Positions 7,406-17,500 of a DNA stretch of 30,450 bases are shown piece by piece (positions within the stretch are counted from its first letter, which is position 1; each line of letters starts with the position of its first letter). The translations under genes and the position numbers were made by a program. Below the pieces are notes generated by a model. That model saw only the letters and a list, made by a program, of their open reading frames with translations. It did no database searches and was not told the origin of the DNA. The stretch is from Saprospiraceae bacterium. Its GTDB lineage: Bacteria > Bacteroidota > Bacteroidia > Chitinophagales > Saprospiraceae. The stretch is taken from assembly GCA_029262975.1 (NCBI GenBank), contig JAJCYJ010000374.1, forward strand, positions 1-30,450. The letters are read 5' to 3'.

Positions 7406-7440
7406 CCACACACACACACACCCACCCACACACACACCCA
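7406..7440. repeat. CA dinucleotide simple-sequence repeat
   Basis: A 35-nt tract containing only C and A: (CA)7 at 7407-7420, a CCCACC interruption, (CA)5 at 7427-7436, then CCCA. It ends 3 nt before tRNA-Trp. Dinucleotide tracts of this kind are uncommon in bacterial intergenic DNA and tend to change length by slippage. The strand bias (pure C/A against G/T) is extreme compared with its surroundings. Confidence 0.85.
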
Positions 7441-7443
7441 ACT

Positions 7444-7516
7444 AGGGGAGTAGCTCAATTGGTAGAGCGACGGTCTCCAAAACCGTAGGCTGCGGGTTCG
7501 ATTCCTGTCTCCCCTG
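7444..7516 (+). tRNA. tRNA-Trp (anticodon CCA)
   Basis: A 73-nt cloverleaf. The acceptor strands AGGGGAG and CTCCCCT pair fully, discriminator G. The anticodon stem ACGGT/ACCGT closes CTCCAAA, reading CCA. The T-loop is GGTTCGATTC. The tail CCA is not encoded. Its place between tuf and secE is the usual one in Bacteroidota. Confidence 0.97.
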
Positions 7517-7656
7517 CTTATAGTTATAAGAGACAAAGGTCTTTAGTAATCGTGTTGGTTGGATTTTTATTGAAAAGAGAAATTAATTGTTTGTCTTAAC
7601 TAAATGCATCAGGTGAAAAGCATAAGATAGACAAAACTCACTGATCAAATTAAACA

Positions 7657-7851
7657 ATGGACGGACTGATAATATCAATTAAAGAAAGCTATAATGAGTT
7701 ACTTCACAAGGTGACTTGGCCTTCTTTTTCCAATTTGCTGAGTAGTACAACATTAGTACTTATAGCTTCCGCTATAATTGCTACAATTGTGCTTATAATG
7801 GATGTTATATCCAATCAGGTATTGTCATTGATTTACGGTTTATTTATTTAA
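7657..7851 (+). CDS. secE: Preprotein translocase subunit SecE
   Basis: A 64-residue small membrane protein, the essential clamp of the SecYEG channel. It shows the conserved amphipathic N-terminal segment with KVTWPS (18-23), followed by one transmembrane helix at about 29-50. The length is typical of single-span SecE outside the enterobacteria. It begins 140 nt after tRNA-Trp and ends 11 nt before nusG, the universal secE-nusG pairing. The gap upstream holds an imperfect stem (TTTGTCTTA near 7590 against TAAGATAGACAAA near 7625) but no clear promoter. Confidence 0.95.
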   Translation: MDGLIISIKESYNELLHKVTWPSFSNLLSSTTLVLIASAIIATIVLIMDVISNQVLSLIYGLFI

Positions 7852-7862
7852 CAGTACTTGAA

Positions 7863-8408
7863 ATGTCTGAAAAAAGGTGGTTTTCATTACGGGTGATTAG
7901 TGGTCAAGAGCGCAAAATAAAAGATCGTATAGAACTTGAGATTGAACGCTCTAAATGGTCAGATGTCGTAACAGAAGTGTTGGTGCCATCGGAAAAAGTA
8001 TATAAAATCAGGAATGGTAAAAAAGTAATACTTGAACGTAATATTTTACCAGGATATATTTTGATTGAAGCTGTACACGACAAATTTACGTCTGAAATGA
8101 TTCAATCAATAGCTAGTATGACTAATGTGATTCATTTTCTCGGAAGAGAAAAACCAATACCTATGCAGGAGCATGAAGCAAATAGAATGCTGGGTAAAGT
8201 AGATGAATCACAAGAAGTCGGAGAATCCATGATAGAACCCTTCATAGTGGGAGAATCCGTCAAGATTGTTGATGGGCCTTTTAATGAGTTTATAGGGGAT
8301 ATCAAGGAGGTGAACGAAGAAAAGAAAAAATTAAAAGTAATTGTTAAAATTTTCGGCCGTGGTACTGAGGTAGAATTGAACTTCATGCAAGTCGAAAAAC
8401 AAGGATAA
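7863..8408 (+). CDS. nusG: Transcription termination/antitermination factor NusG
   Basis: A 181-residue NusG of standard two-domain form. The NGN domain (about 4-110) starts with WFSLRVISGQERKI and contains the LPGYILIE core (62-69). The KOW domain (about 127-180) contains GESVKIVDGPFNEFIG and ends with ELNFMQVEKQ. NusG binds the RNA polymerase clamp, suppresses pausing, and through its KOW domain contacts Rho or ribosomal protein S10. It follows secE by 11 nt and precedes rplK by 3 nt, so the three are surely cotranscribed. No insertion such as seen in specialised NusG paralogues is present. Confidence 0.97.
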   Translation: MSEKRWFSLRVISGQERKIKDRIELEIERSKWSDVVTEVLVPSEKVYKIRNGKKVILERNILPGYILIEAVHDKFTSEMIQSIASMTNVIHFLGREKPIPMQEHEANRMLGKVDESQEVGESMIEPFIVGESVKIVDGPFNEFIGDIKEVNEEKKKLKVIVKIFGRGTEVELNFMQVEKQG

Positions 8409-8411
8409 ATT

Positions 8412-8861
8412 ATGGCTAAAGTTGTAGAAACCTACGTGAAACTTCAAGTAAGAGGTGGACAAGCAAACCCAGCACCACCAGTCGGACCTGCCCTAGGTGC
8501 GAAAGGTCTTAATATTATGGAATTCTGTAAAAGATTTAATGCCCGGACGCAGGATAGTCCAGGTAAACTTTTACCGGTGTTAATCACCGTTTTTAAGGAC
8601 AAGTCTTTTGAATTTATTATTAAGACACCACCTGCAGCGATCCAACTTATGGAGGCCGCTAAACTTAAAAAGGGTTCACCAGAGTCTAACAGGGTCAAAG
8701 TGGGATCAGTTACATGGGATCAGGTAAAGCAGATTGCAGAAGACAAAATGGTTGATTTGAACGCATTTACTATCGAATCCGCTATGAAAATGGTAGCTGG
8801 CACAGCTAGAAGCATGGGTGTAACTATTAAAGGTGTGGCACCTTGGGGTGCTAAAGCCTAG
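8412..8861 (+). CDS. rplK: 50S ribosomal protein L11
   Basis: A 149-residue L11, which with 23S rRNA forms the GTPase-associated centre. The N-terminal domain has the Pro-rich GGQANPAPPVGPALGAKGLN (15-34), including the prolines tied to thiostrepton and RelA responses. The C-terminal rRNA-binding domain ends in AGTARSMGVTIKG. It begins 3 nt after nusG and is followed by a 61-nt gap before rplA. It is a few residues longer than the typical 140-147 because of the tail APWGAKA. The start is secure because it immediately precedes VVETYVKLQV. Confidence 0.98.
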   Translation: MAKVVETYVKLQVRGGQANPAPPVGPALGAKGLNIMEFCKRFNARTQDSPGKLLPVLITVFKDKSFEFIIKTPPAAIQLMEAAKLKKGSPESNRVKVGSVTWDQVKQIAEDKMVDLNAFTIESAMKMVAGTARSMGVTIKGVAPWGAKA

Positions 8862-8922
8862 TAAGAATTTTATTAATAATAAGGGAGCTTAGAACATAAG
8901 CGCGATTACCTTAAAATCTTTT

Positions 8923-9627
8923 ATGATGCCAAAAATTTCAAAAAAAAGAAAGGCAGTACTTGAGAAACATGATCTGACAAAAACTTATTCGCTTGAAGAG
9001 GCAATGAGTGTAGTGAAAGATGTCAATACGGCCAAATTTGATGCTTCAATTGATTTACATATAAATCTTGGAGTAGACCCTAAGAAAGCTGATCAGGGTA
9101 TTCGTGGAACTGTTTCATTACCAAATGGGACAGGGAAAACCAAGACTGTACTTGTGCTTTGTACACCAGATAAGGAACAAGAAGCAAAAGATGCCGGTGC
9201 AGATTACGTGGGATTAGAAGAATATATTACTAAGATCCAGCAGGGATGGACTGAGATTGATGTTGTAGTTGCCGCTCCAAATGTAATGGCTCAATTGGGT
9301 AAAGTAGGTAGAATACTCGGTCCCAGAGGTTTAATGCCAAACCCAAAGACAGGGACTGTAACACCGAATGTAGGTGATGCAGTTAAAGATGTCAAGGGAG
9401 GAAAAATATCATTTAGAGTTGACAAATTTGGTATCATACATTCTTCAATAGGAAGAGTAAGTTTTAGTCCTGAGCAGCTATCTCAGAATGCCATGGAATT
9501 GATTACAACATTGGTCAAAATGAAACCTTCTTCTGCTAAAGGAGAGTATATGAGAGCAGTACATGTGGCAAGTACGATGAGCCCTGGAGTTAAGATTGAC
9601 CTAAAATCTCTAAAAGCTAAATCATGA
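8923..9627 (+). CDS. rplA: 50S ribosomal protein L1
   Basis: A 234-residue L1, builder of the mobile L1 stalk at the E site and, in many bacteria, translational repressor of its own operon. Typical segments are present: KKRKAVLEKH at the N terminus, VDPKKADQGIRGTVSLPNGTG (around 52-72), GRILGPRGLMPNPKTGTV and GKISFRVDKFGIIH. Two start codons stand next to each other (8923 and 8926); the second gives the more usual MPK start. The gene overlaps rplJ by 4 nt (ATGA), consistent with translational coupling. A specific L1-binding site in the mRNA was not identified. Confidence 0.97.
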   Translation: MMPKISKKRKAVLEKHDLTKTYSLEEAMSVVKDVNTAKFDASIDLHINLGVDPKKADQGIRGTVSLPNGTGKTKTVLVLCTPDKEQEAKDAGADYVGLEEYITKIQQGWTEIDVVVAAPNVMAQLGKVGRILGPRGLMPNPKTGTVTPNVGDAVKDVKGGKISFRVDKFGIIHSSIGRVSFSPEQLSQNAMELITTLVKMKPSSAKGEYMRAVHVASTMSPGVKIDLKSLKAKS

Positions 9628-10154
9628 AAAGAGAAGATAAAGTAACTGCTATAGCAGAACTCAAAGAGACGTTTAGCAATAACCAGTTTTTCTACCTGGC
9701 AGACTCTTCTGCCATGACTGTCGAGCAAATTAATGCTCTTAGAAGATTGTGTTTTGAAAAGGGAGTAAGTGTAAAGGTGATCAAAAATACTTTGGCGATC
9801 AAAGCATTGCAATCTTTGCCAGAAGAAAATGGCTATGAGGGCTTATATGAGGCCTTAAAAGGACCTACCACATTAATGTTTGCCGACCATGCCAATGTTC
9901 CTGCGAAAGTAATCAGCGATTTTAGAAAAAAAGGAGAAAAACCTCTTCTTAAAGCCGCTTACATCGATAAGGACATTTTCATTGGCGACGACCAGTTAGA
10001 TACATTAAAGTCACTTAAGTCGAAAGAGGATCTAATAGGAGATATTATCATCTTGTTAGAATCTCCTATCAAGAATGTGATTGGATCATTGAATTCGGGA
10101 GGATCGACAATCGCCGGATTATTAAAAGCGCTCGAAGAGAGGGCAGAAAACTAA
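9624..10154 (+). CDS. rplJ: 50S ribosomal protein L10
   Basis: A 176-residue L10, the base of the L7/L12 stalk. The N-terminal rRNA-binding domain shows MKREDKVTAIAELKETF and FYLADSSAMTVEQINALRR, followed by KVIKNTLAIKAL. The C-terminal helix (about 150-176) that binds L12 dimers ends in LLKALEERAEN. Its start codon overlaps the rplA stop as ATGA, so translation is probably coupled. A 68-nt gap separates it from rplL; the excess of L12 over L10 in the ribosome needs separate strong initiation there, but no specific leader element was recognised. Confidence 0.97.
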   Translation: MKREDKVTAIAELKETFSNNQFFYLADSSAMTVEQINALRRLCFEKGVSVKVIKNTLAIKALQSLPEENGYEGLYEALKGPTTLMFADHANVPAKVISDFRKKGEKPLLKAAYIDKDIFIGDDQLDTLKSLKSKEDLIGDIIILLESPIKNVIGSLNSGGSTIAGLLKALEERAEN

Positions 10155-10222
10155 GGCTTCCAAGACAATTTTCTATATAAATTATTACGCGCCATTTTTT
10201 AACTAAATAAAAACAACTTTCA

Positions 10223-10600
10223 ATGGCAGATTTAAAAGCAATAGCGGATCAGTTAGTAAATCTTACGGTTAAAGACGTAAAAGAACTTGCTGATATCCTT
10301 AAAGATGAGTATGGTATCGAACCTGCTGCAGCAGCAATAGCAGTAGCTGCGGGACCTGCTGGTGACGGCGGAGAAGCCGAAGCTGAGCAGACGGAGTTTG
10401 ATGTAGTTCTTAATTCTGCGGGCGCCGCTAAACTGGCAGTCGTTAAAGAGGTCAAGAATCTTTTAGGCATTGGTCTAAAGGATGCAAAAGATCTCGTAGA
10501 CGGAGCACCAGGAACTCTTAAAGAAGGAGTATCTAAGGATGAGGCTGAGTCAATTAAGGCAGCGTTAGAAGGTGCCGGTGCTGAAGTAGAATTGAAATAA
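10223..10600 (+). CDS. rplL: 50S ribosomal protein L7/L12
   Basis: A 125-residue L12, the multicopy stalk protein that recruits translation GTPases. The N-terminal dimerisation domain (about 1-32) reads ADQLVNLTVKDVKELADIL. An Ala/Gly/Glu-rich flexible hinge (about 33-53) follows, then the C-terminal factor-binding domain with FDVVLNSAGAAKLAVVKEV and GLGLK-like GIGLKDAKDLVDGAPGTLKE. Length and layout are normal. It is followed by a 139-nt gap with a strong hairpin before rpoB. Confidence 0.98.
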   Translation: MADLKAIADQLVNLTVKDVKELADILKDEYGIEPAAAAIAVAAGPAGDGGEAEAEQTEFDVVLNSAGAAKLAVVKEVKNLLGIGLKDAKDLVDGAPGTLKEGVSKDEAESIKAALEGAGAEVELK

Positions 10601-10649
10601 TTCTACAAAGCATATATGATTAATTCTCTTTCGTAAATAGAAGATAAAT

Positions 10650-10690
10650 GGCTTAGTCAAGACGTGTTCTTGACTAAGCCTTTCGTCGTT
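10650..10690 (+). terminator. Attenuator hairpin between rplL and rpoB
   Basis: GGCTTAGTCAAGA (10650-10662) and its exact complement (10668-10680) form a perfect 13-bp stem with the loop CGTGT, followed by TTTCGTCGTTTT. This is a good intrinsic terminator with an interrupted T-run, in the same place as the partial attenuator of the rplJL-rpoBC operon in Escherichia coli. It would lower rpoBC transcription relative to the ribosomal proteins. Partial read-through is inferred, because no clear promoter lies between it and rpoB. Confidence 0.85.
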
Positions 10691-10739
10691 TTGAAATGTA
10701 GCCATTTGGCGCTATCAATAACCAATAAAACTCTAATAA

Positions 10740-13700
10740 ATGTCGGCCAGCGGAATTGAAACCCAGACAGCTAATCCACGAGTCAATTTTGGAAAAATTA
10801 AGTTACCTTCAAGTTATCCAGACCTTTTAGAAATCCAATTAAAAGGATTTCAGGAGTTCTTTCAACTGGAGACAACACCGGAAAACCGGATGTATGAAGG
10901 CCTTTATCGCGTATTCCAGGAAAACTTTCCTATTACGGATGCCCGAAACATTTTTGTCCTCGAATTTTTAGATTATTTCATCGACCCACCGCGGTATACT
11001 ATTGAAGAATGTATGCAACGGGGTCTTACATACAGTGTTCCACTTAAAGCAAAATTGCGACTTTCATGTAATGATGAAGAGCATGTCGACTTTCAGACGA
11101 TTGTACAGGATGTTTTCTTAGGAAATATTCCTTACATGACACCGAAGGGTACATTTGTTGTTAATGGAGCGGAGCGTGTGATTGTATCCCAGTTACACAG
11201 ATCTCCCGGAGTTTTCTTCAGTCAGACATTTCACCCCAATGGGACCAAAATTTATTCTGCCAGAGTAATACCTTTTAAAGGAGCCTGGATGGAATTTGCG
11301 ACTGACATTAATAATGTCATGTATACGTACATCGATCGCAAGAAGAAATTTCCTGTAACCACATTATTGCGGTCAATTGGTTATGATTCAGATAAAGACA
11401 TTCTAAATCTTTTTGGATTATCTGAAGAAGTAAATGTTACTCCGACTAATCTTAAGAAATCCATAGGAAGAAAATTGGCCGCCAGAGTATTACGCAGATG
11501 GACAGAGGATTTTGTCGATGAGGATACTGGTGAAGTTGTGACAATTGAGCGTAATGAAATTATTCTTGAAAGAGATGTAGTACTTGATGAAGAAAATGTA
11601 AAGCTCATAAAAGAGGCAGACGTCGAAACGATAATTTTGCAACGTGATGATATTGAAGAAGATTATTCTATCATCTATAACACGCTTCAAAAAGATCCTT
11701 CTAGTTCTGAAATTGAGGCTGTTCAACATATCTATAGACAGCTCAGAGGTACAGATCCTCCTGATGAAGAGACTGCCAGAGGTATCATAGACAAATTGTT
11801 CTTTTCTGATAAAAGATATAACCTCGGTGAGGTAGGGAGATATAAGATTAACAGAAAGTTAGAGGTAGCTGTTCCGCTTGAAACTTTAGTACTTACAAAA
11901 GAGGACATTCTTGCTATCGTCAAATATTTGGTTTCTCTGACAAATCAAAAAGCAGAACTCGATGACATTGATCATTTGAGTAATCGTAGAGTACGTACCG
12001 TTGGAGAACAACTATATGCTCAATTTGGTGTTGGTCTTGCAAGGATGGCAAGAACGATCAGGGAGCGTATGAATGTTAGAGATAATGAAGTCTTTACGCC
12101 TGTTGACTTGATTAATGCGAGGACTTTGTCTTCGGTAATTAATTCATTTTTTGGTACCTCTCAGCTATCTCAATTTTTAGATCAGACGAATCCTCTATCC
12201 GAAATAACACATAAGAGAAGAATTTCAGCTCTTGGACCTGGAGGCCTTTCAAGAGAAAGAGCAGGATTTGAGGTCCGTGATGTACATTATTCGCATTATG
12301 GCCGACTCTGTACGATAGAGACTCCTGAAGGACCTAATATTGGCCTGATTTCTACACTTTGTGTGCATGCCAAGGTGAATAAGATGGGATTCCTGGAGAC
12401 TCCCTATAGGAAGGTCAACAAAGGAAATGTCGATTTAGATGGTGAGGTTAAATATCTCTCAGCGGAAGGTGAGGATTACAAGAAAATTGCGCAAGCGAAT
12501 GCTCCTTTGAAAGAAACAGGTGCATTTACATCTGATAGAATTAAATGTAGGGAACATGGAGATTTCCCTGTTCTTGCACCCATTGATATAGAGTATATGG
12601 ATGTGGCTCCAAATCAAATTGTTGGAGTTTCTGCTTCCCTGATTCCTTTTCTTGAGAACGATGATGCGAATAGGGCCCTTATGGGATCTAACATGCAGCG
12701 TCAGGCAGTTCCACTAATTAAACCTTCTTCCCCTATTGTTGGAACGGGCATAGAATCAAAAGTAGCACAGGATTCACGCATGCTTATTAATGCCGAAGGA
12801 AAAGGAATAGTAGAGTATGTCGATGCGAATGAAATAGTTATTCGTTATGATCGGTCCGAAGAAGAAGAACTTGTGTCATTTGACGATGATGTCAAAAGAT
12901 ACAGTCTGATAAAATTCCAAAGAACGAATCAAGGGACGTCTATTAATTTGAAGCCTATCGTAAAGAAAGGCGACAGGGTGCAAAAGGGAAGTTTATTATG
13001 TGATGGATATGCAACTGAAAAAGGTGAATTGGCCTTAGGTCAAAACCTTAAAGTAGCTTTTATGCCTTGGAAAGGTTATAATTTTGAGGATGCCATTGTT
13101 CTTTCTGAGCGAGTAGTTAAGGAAGATATTTTTACTTCTATTCACATTGAAAGCTTTGATTTAGATGTCAGAGATACGAAGTTAGGAGAAGAAGAATTAA
13201 CTAATGATATTCCTAATGTTAGTGAAGAGGGTACAAAAGATCTGGATGAGAATGGAATTATCCGCACGGGTGCATGGGTAAAAGAAGGAGATATACTTAT
13301 AGGAAAAATCACACCTAAGGGAGAATCAGATCCAACTCCTGAAGAAAAACTTTTACGAGCAATCTTTGGGGATAAAGCCGGAGATGTGAAAGATGCATCT
13401 CTCAAGGCTAAGCCATCCACTCGGGGTATTATTATTGACAAGCAACTTTTTGCAAGAGCCAAGAAGGATAAGTACCAAAAGGTTCAGGAAAAAGAACTTT
13501 TGTCGAAACTAGAAGATCGTCATCTTGTCTCATTAAATGAATTGAAGACAATTCTCGTGGATAAGTTGATGACTATCCTAAAAGGAAAAAGTTCGAAAGG
13601 AGTTAAGAATATTTACAACGAGGTACTCATATCCAAAGGAACAAAATTCACTAATAAAGTTCTAAAAGACCTTGAATACGCCCAGGTAGACTATTCTAAT

Positions 13701-14561
13701 TGGACAGACGATGATACTATTAATGCACTAATTGCAACATTGCTACACAATTATAGTATCAAGGTTAACAATGAAGTCGGAAGATATAAGAGGGAGAAAT
13801 TTAATATTAGTATCGGTGACGAACTACCTGCTGGTGTTCTGAAATTGGCCAAAGTATATATGGCCAAGAAGAGAAAGCTGAAAGTTGGAGATAAACTTGC
13901 CGGACGACATGGTAACAAAGGTATTGTTGCAATGATCGTAAGGGAAGAGGATATGCCATTTCTTGAAGATGGGACACCGGTTGATATCGTATTGAACCCA
14001 CTTGGTGTACCTTCTCGTATGAATATAGGGCAGATATTTGAGACTGTTTTGGGTTGGGCTGGAGAAAAACTCAAATGCAAATTTGCAACCCCAATATTTG
14101 ATGGAGCCTCCAAAGAAGAGATTGGCGAATACATCAATCAAGCTGGTCTTCCGGAATATGGACAGACTTTTTTATCGGATGGTGAAACAGGTGATAGATT
14201 CCACCAACAAGCGACAGTCGGTGTCATATATATGATCAAGCTTTCGCATATGGTTGATGACAAAATGCATGCACGTTCTATAGGTCCATATTCATTGATT
14301 ACCCAACAACCACTCGGTGGTAAAGCACAGTTTGGTGGACAAAGATTTGGAGAAATGGAAGTATGGGCATTGGAGGCTTTCGGAGCTTCTAATATTCTAC
14401 GCGAATTACTCACATTGAAATCGGATGATATAGTTGGTCGTGCTAAAGCATACGAAGCCATTGTAAAGGGAGAGAACCTTCCAGAACCGAATATACCAGA
14501 GTCATTTAATGTATTGATACACGAATTGCGTGGTCTGGCATTAGATGTGAAATTTGACTAA
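10740..14561 (+). CDS. rpoB: DNA-directed RNA polymerase subunit beta
   Basis: A 1273-residue beta subunit, of usual Bacteroidota length. Conserved blocks appear in order: the N-terminal protrusion with NFGKIKLPSSYPDLLEIQ; SQLHRSPGVFF; the rifampicin region starting at Gly472 (GTSQLSQFLDQTNPLSEI, then KRRISALGPGGLSRERAGF) with the wild-type Asp, His and Ser residues at the usual resistance positions; IETPEGPNIGL; MPWKGYNFEDAIVLSE; KITPKGESDPTPEEKLLRAI; GRHGNKGIVAMI; and C-terminal GGQRFGEMEVWALEAFGA. It sits between the attenuator and rpoC, 30 nt before the latter. No rifampicin-resistance substitution is seen. Confidence 0.99.
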   Translation: MSASGIETQTANPRVNFGKIKLPSSYPDLLEIQLKGFQEFFQLETTPENRMYEGLYRVFQENFPITDARNIFVLEFLDYFIDPPRYTIEECMQRGLTYSVPLKAKLRLSCNDEEHVDFQTIVQDVFLGNIPYMTPKGTFVVNGAERVIVSQLHRSPGVFFSQTFHPNGTKIYSARVIPFKGAWMEFATDINNVMYTYIDRKKKFPVTTLLRSIGYDSDKDILNLFGLSEEVNVTPTNLKKSIGRKLAARVLRRWTEDFVDEDTGEVVTIERNEIILERDVVLDEENVKLIKEADVETIILQRDDIEEDYSIIYNTLQKDPSSSEIEAVQHIYRQLRGTDPPDEETARGIIDKLFFSDKRYNLGEVGRYKINRKLEVAVPLETLVLTKEDILAIVKYLVSLTNQKAELDDIDHLSNRRVRTVGEQLYAQFGVGLARMARTIRERMNVRDNEVFTPVDLINARTLSSVINSFFGTSQLSQFLDQTNPLSEITHKRRISALGPGGLSRERAGFEVRDVHYSHYGRLCTIETPEGPNIGLISTLCVHAKVNKMGFLETPYRKVNKGNVDLDGEVKYLSAEGEDYKKIAQANAPLKETGAFTSDRIKCREHGDFPVLAPIDIEYMDVAPNQIVGVSASLIPFLENDDANRALMGSNMQRQAVPLIKPSSPIVGTGIESKVAQDSRMLINAEGKGIVEYVDANEIVIRYDRSEEEELVSFDDDVKRYSLIKFQRTNQGTSINLKPIVKKGDRVQKGSLLCDGYATEKGELALGQNLKVAFMPWKGYNFEDAIVLSERVVKEDIFTSIHIESFDLDVRDTKLGEEELTNDIPNVSEEGTKDLDENGIIRTGAWVKEGDILIGKITPKGESDPTPEEKLLRAIFGDKAGDVKDASLKAKPSTRGIIIDKQLFARAKKDKYQKVQEKELLSKLEDRHLVSLNELKTILVDKLMTILKGKSSKGVKNIYNEVLISKGTKFTNKVLKDLEYAQVDYSNWTDDDTINALIATLLHNYSIKVNNEVGRYKREKFNISIGDELPAGVLKLAKVYMAKKRKLKVGDKLAGRHGNKGIVAMIVREEDMPFLEDGTPVDIVLNPLGVPSRMNIGQIFETVLGWAGEKLKCKFATPIFDGASKEEIGEYINQAGLPEYGQTFLSDGETGDRFHQQATVGVIYMIKLSHMVDDKMHARSIGPYSLITQQPLGGKAQFGGQRFGEMEVWALEAFGASNILRELLTLKSDDIVGRAKAYEAIVKGENLPEPNIPESFNVLIHELRGLALDVKFD

Positions 14562-14591
14562 ATAACGTTCTCACTTAATCAAAGAATTAAG

Positions 14592-17500
14592 ATGTCATTT
14601 AAAAAACAAACAGGTAGACAACAAAACTCTGAGTTTAACTCAATTACTATAAGCCTAAGCTCTCCGGATGATATTCTGGAAAGATCATTTGGTGAAGTAC
14701 TTAAACCAGAGACTATAAATTATAGATCCTATAAGCCGGAACGCGATGGATTATTCTGTGAACGCATATTTGGTCCAGTAAAGGATTACGAATGCTATTG
14801 CGGAAAATATAAGAGAATCAGATATAAAGGTATTGTCTGTGATCGATGTGGGGTAGAAGTGACTGAAAAGAAAGTCCGTAGAGAAAGAATGGGCCATATC
14901 AGATTGGTTGTACCAGTAGTGCATATTTGGTTTTTCAAATCGCTACCCAACAAGATTGGTTACTTGCTCGGATTATCTTCTAAAAACCTTGAGACGATCA
15001 TATACTATGAGCGTTATGTTGTAATCCAACCTGGGTTGAAGGAAGGGGAAATTGAACACAAAGCCCTCTTGACCGAAGAAGAATACTTTGAAGTATTAGA
15101 TTCCTTGCCTAAGGATAATCATATGTTGGAAGATTCAGACCCTAATAAGTTTATTGCGAAAATGGGTGCTGATGGAGTAAAGGATTTGCTAGCAAGATTG
15201 GATCTTGATCAGTTGTCTTATGATCTTAGACATCAGGCGGCTACAGAGACTTCTCAACAACGTAAATCTGAAGCATTAAAGCGATTACGAGTAGTCGAAG
15301 CTTTTAGAGATGGGAATCGGGTTATAGAAAATAAACCTGAATGGGCGATCATTGATTATCTACCTGTGATTCCACCAGAGCTCAGACCATTAGTACCACT
15401 TGATGGGGGAAGATTTGCCAGCTCAGATCTGAACGACTTATATCGTCGTGTAATTATCAGAAATAACCGTCTAAAAAGATTACTTGAAATTAAGGCTCCG
15501 GAAGTTATTCTCAGAAATGAAAAAAGAATGCTTAAGGAGGCAGTTGATTCACTTTTTGACAATTCGAGAAAATCCAACGCCGTTAAAGCGGAAGGAGGAA
15601 GATCTTTGAAATCTCTTAGTGATATTCTGAAGGGAAAACAAGGAAGGTTTCGTCAGAATCTTCTTGGTAAGAGGGTTGATTATTCAGGTAGATCCGTGAT
15701 CGTTGTTGGACCGACTTTGAAATTACATGAATGTGGTCTTCCTAAAGGAATGGCATCTGAATTATTCAAACCATTTATCATTCGAAAGCTGATTGAGCGT
15801 GGAATCGTGAAGACAGTTAAATCTGCCAAAAAGCTTGTTGATAGAAAGGACCCTGTTATTTGGGAAATATTAGAAGGTATACTCAAGGGTCATCCGATTA
15901 TGTTGAACCGGGCCCCGACGTTGCACAGATTATCAATTCAAGCATTTCAGCCGAGACTCGTAGAAGGGAAGGCGATTAGATTACACCCTCTTGTTTGTGG
16001 TGCATTTAACGCGGATTTTGACGGTGATCAGATGGCTGTGCATGTACCATTGAGCCAGGGTGCGATCTTAGAAGCACAACTATTAATGTTGTCATCGCAT
16101 AATATGCTAAACCCGCAAAATGGATCTCCGATTACTTTACCATCACAGGATATGGTTCTGGGATTGTATTATATAACCAAGGCAAGAGAAGAAGATAAGG
16201 GCAAAAAGCGATCAATATTTTATTCTGAAGAAGAAGTGCTAATAGCATATAATGAGGGTAAAGTTGGACTGCATGACGCAATAAGTGTTAAAGTTGATGT
16301 TGAAAATGAACTTGGACATATTGTTAAAGAAAGAGTAGATACAACAGTTGGTCGTGTAATATTTAATGAAGCCGTCCCTGAAGAAGTACCTTTCATTAAT
16401 CAATTGTTAACCAAGAAAAACCTTAAAAAGGTTATTGGCGATGTAATTGAGCGAACGAATTTTGCTATTGCGGCAACGTTTCTCGATAACATGAAAGACA
16501 TGGGCTTCTTTTGGTCCTTTAAAGGTGGCTTATCCTTTAACCTCGGTGATTTAATTACTCCGACTATTAAGGAATCTACGCTTATCGAGGCCCAGGATGA
16601 AGTTGATGAAGTTTGGGATAATTACAATATGGGACTCATCACTTCAAATGAGCGATATAATCAGATTATCGATAAATGGACTTTTGCAGATAATAAAATA
16701 ACTGAGAATCTGATGGTTGAATTAGCCCAGCATAAAGGCGGATTTAACTCAGTTTATATGATGTTAGACAGTGGAGCAAGAGGAAGTAAGCAACAGATAA
16801 AGCAGTTATGTGGACTAAGAGGCCTTATGGCTAAACCTAGAAAATCAGGTGATACCGGAGGTGCGATTATTGAAAACCCAATCCTTGCAAATTTCGTAGA
16901 TGGTCTTTCAGTATTGGAGTATTTCATATCTACTCACGGAGCCAGGAAAGGTTTGGCTGATACAGCATTGAAGACTGCAGATGCAGGATATTTGACACGA
17001 AGACTTGTAGATGTCTCTCAGGATGTTATCATCATTGAAGAAGATTGTCACACGCTTCGCGGCATTGAAACTACCGCACTTATAGATAATGACAAAAAAC
17101 TTGAGGCGCTCGCACCACGTATAGTAGGGCGATATGCGCTAAACGATATTTTACATCCAGAGACAGAAGAAGTTATTCTTAAATCTGGAGAGTATTTAGA
17201 CCAGTTAACATCCGAAAAGATTGAGGAAGAAGGAGTAGAGTCTGTTATGATCAGATCGGTTTTAACCTGTGAGACTAAAAAGGGAGTATGTTCTAAATGC
17301 TATGGTAAGAACCTTGCAACTGGCAGAATCTCTGAAAGAGGCGATGCAGTAGGTGTGATTGCCGCACAGAGCATTGGAGAACCGGGGACTCAGTTGACTT
17401 TGCGTACATTCCACGTTGGGGGTATCGCTTCTGTAAGCAAGACGGAGTCAGAACATGTAGCTAAATTTGACGGGTCATTGGATTTTGACAATGTTGATAC

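Noticed and set aside
13142..14461. Several minus-strand open frames of 100-128 codons inside rpoB
   Set aside because: They are antisense to highly conserved RNA polymerase sequence, have low-complexity Ser/Leu/Ile-rich products and no family features; they follow from codon bias of the real gene.
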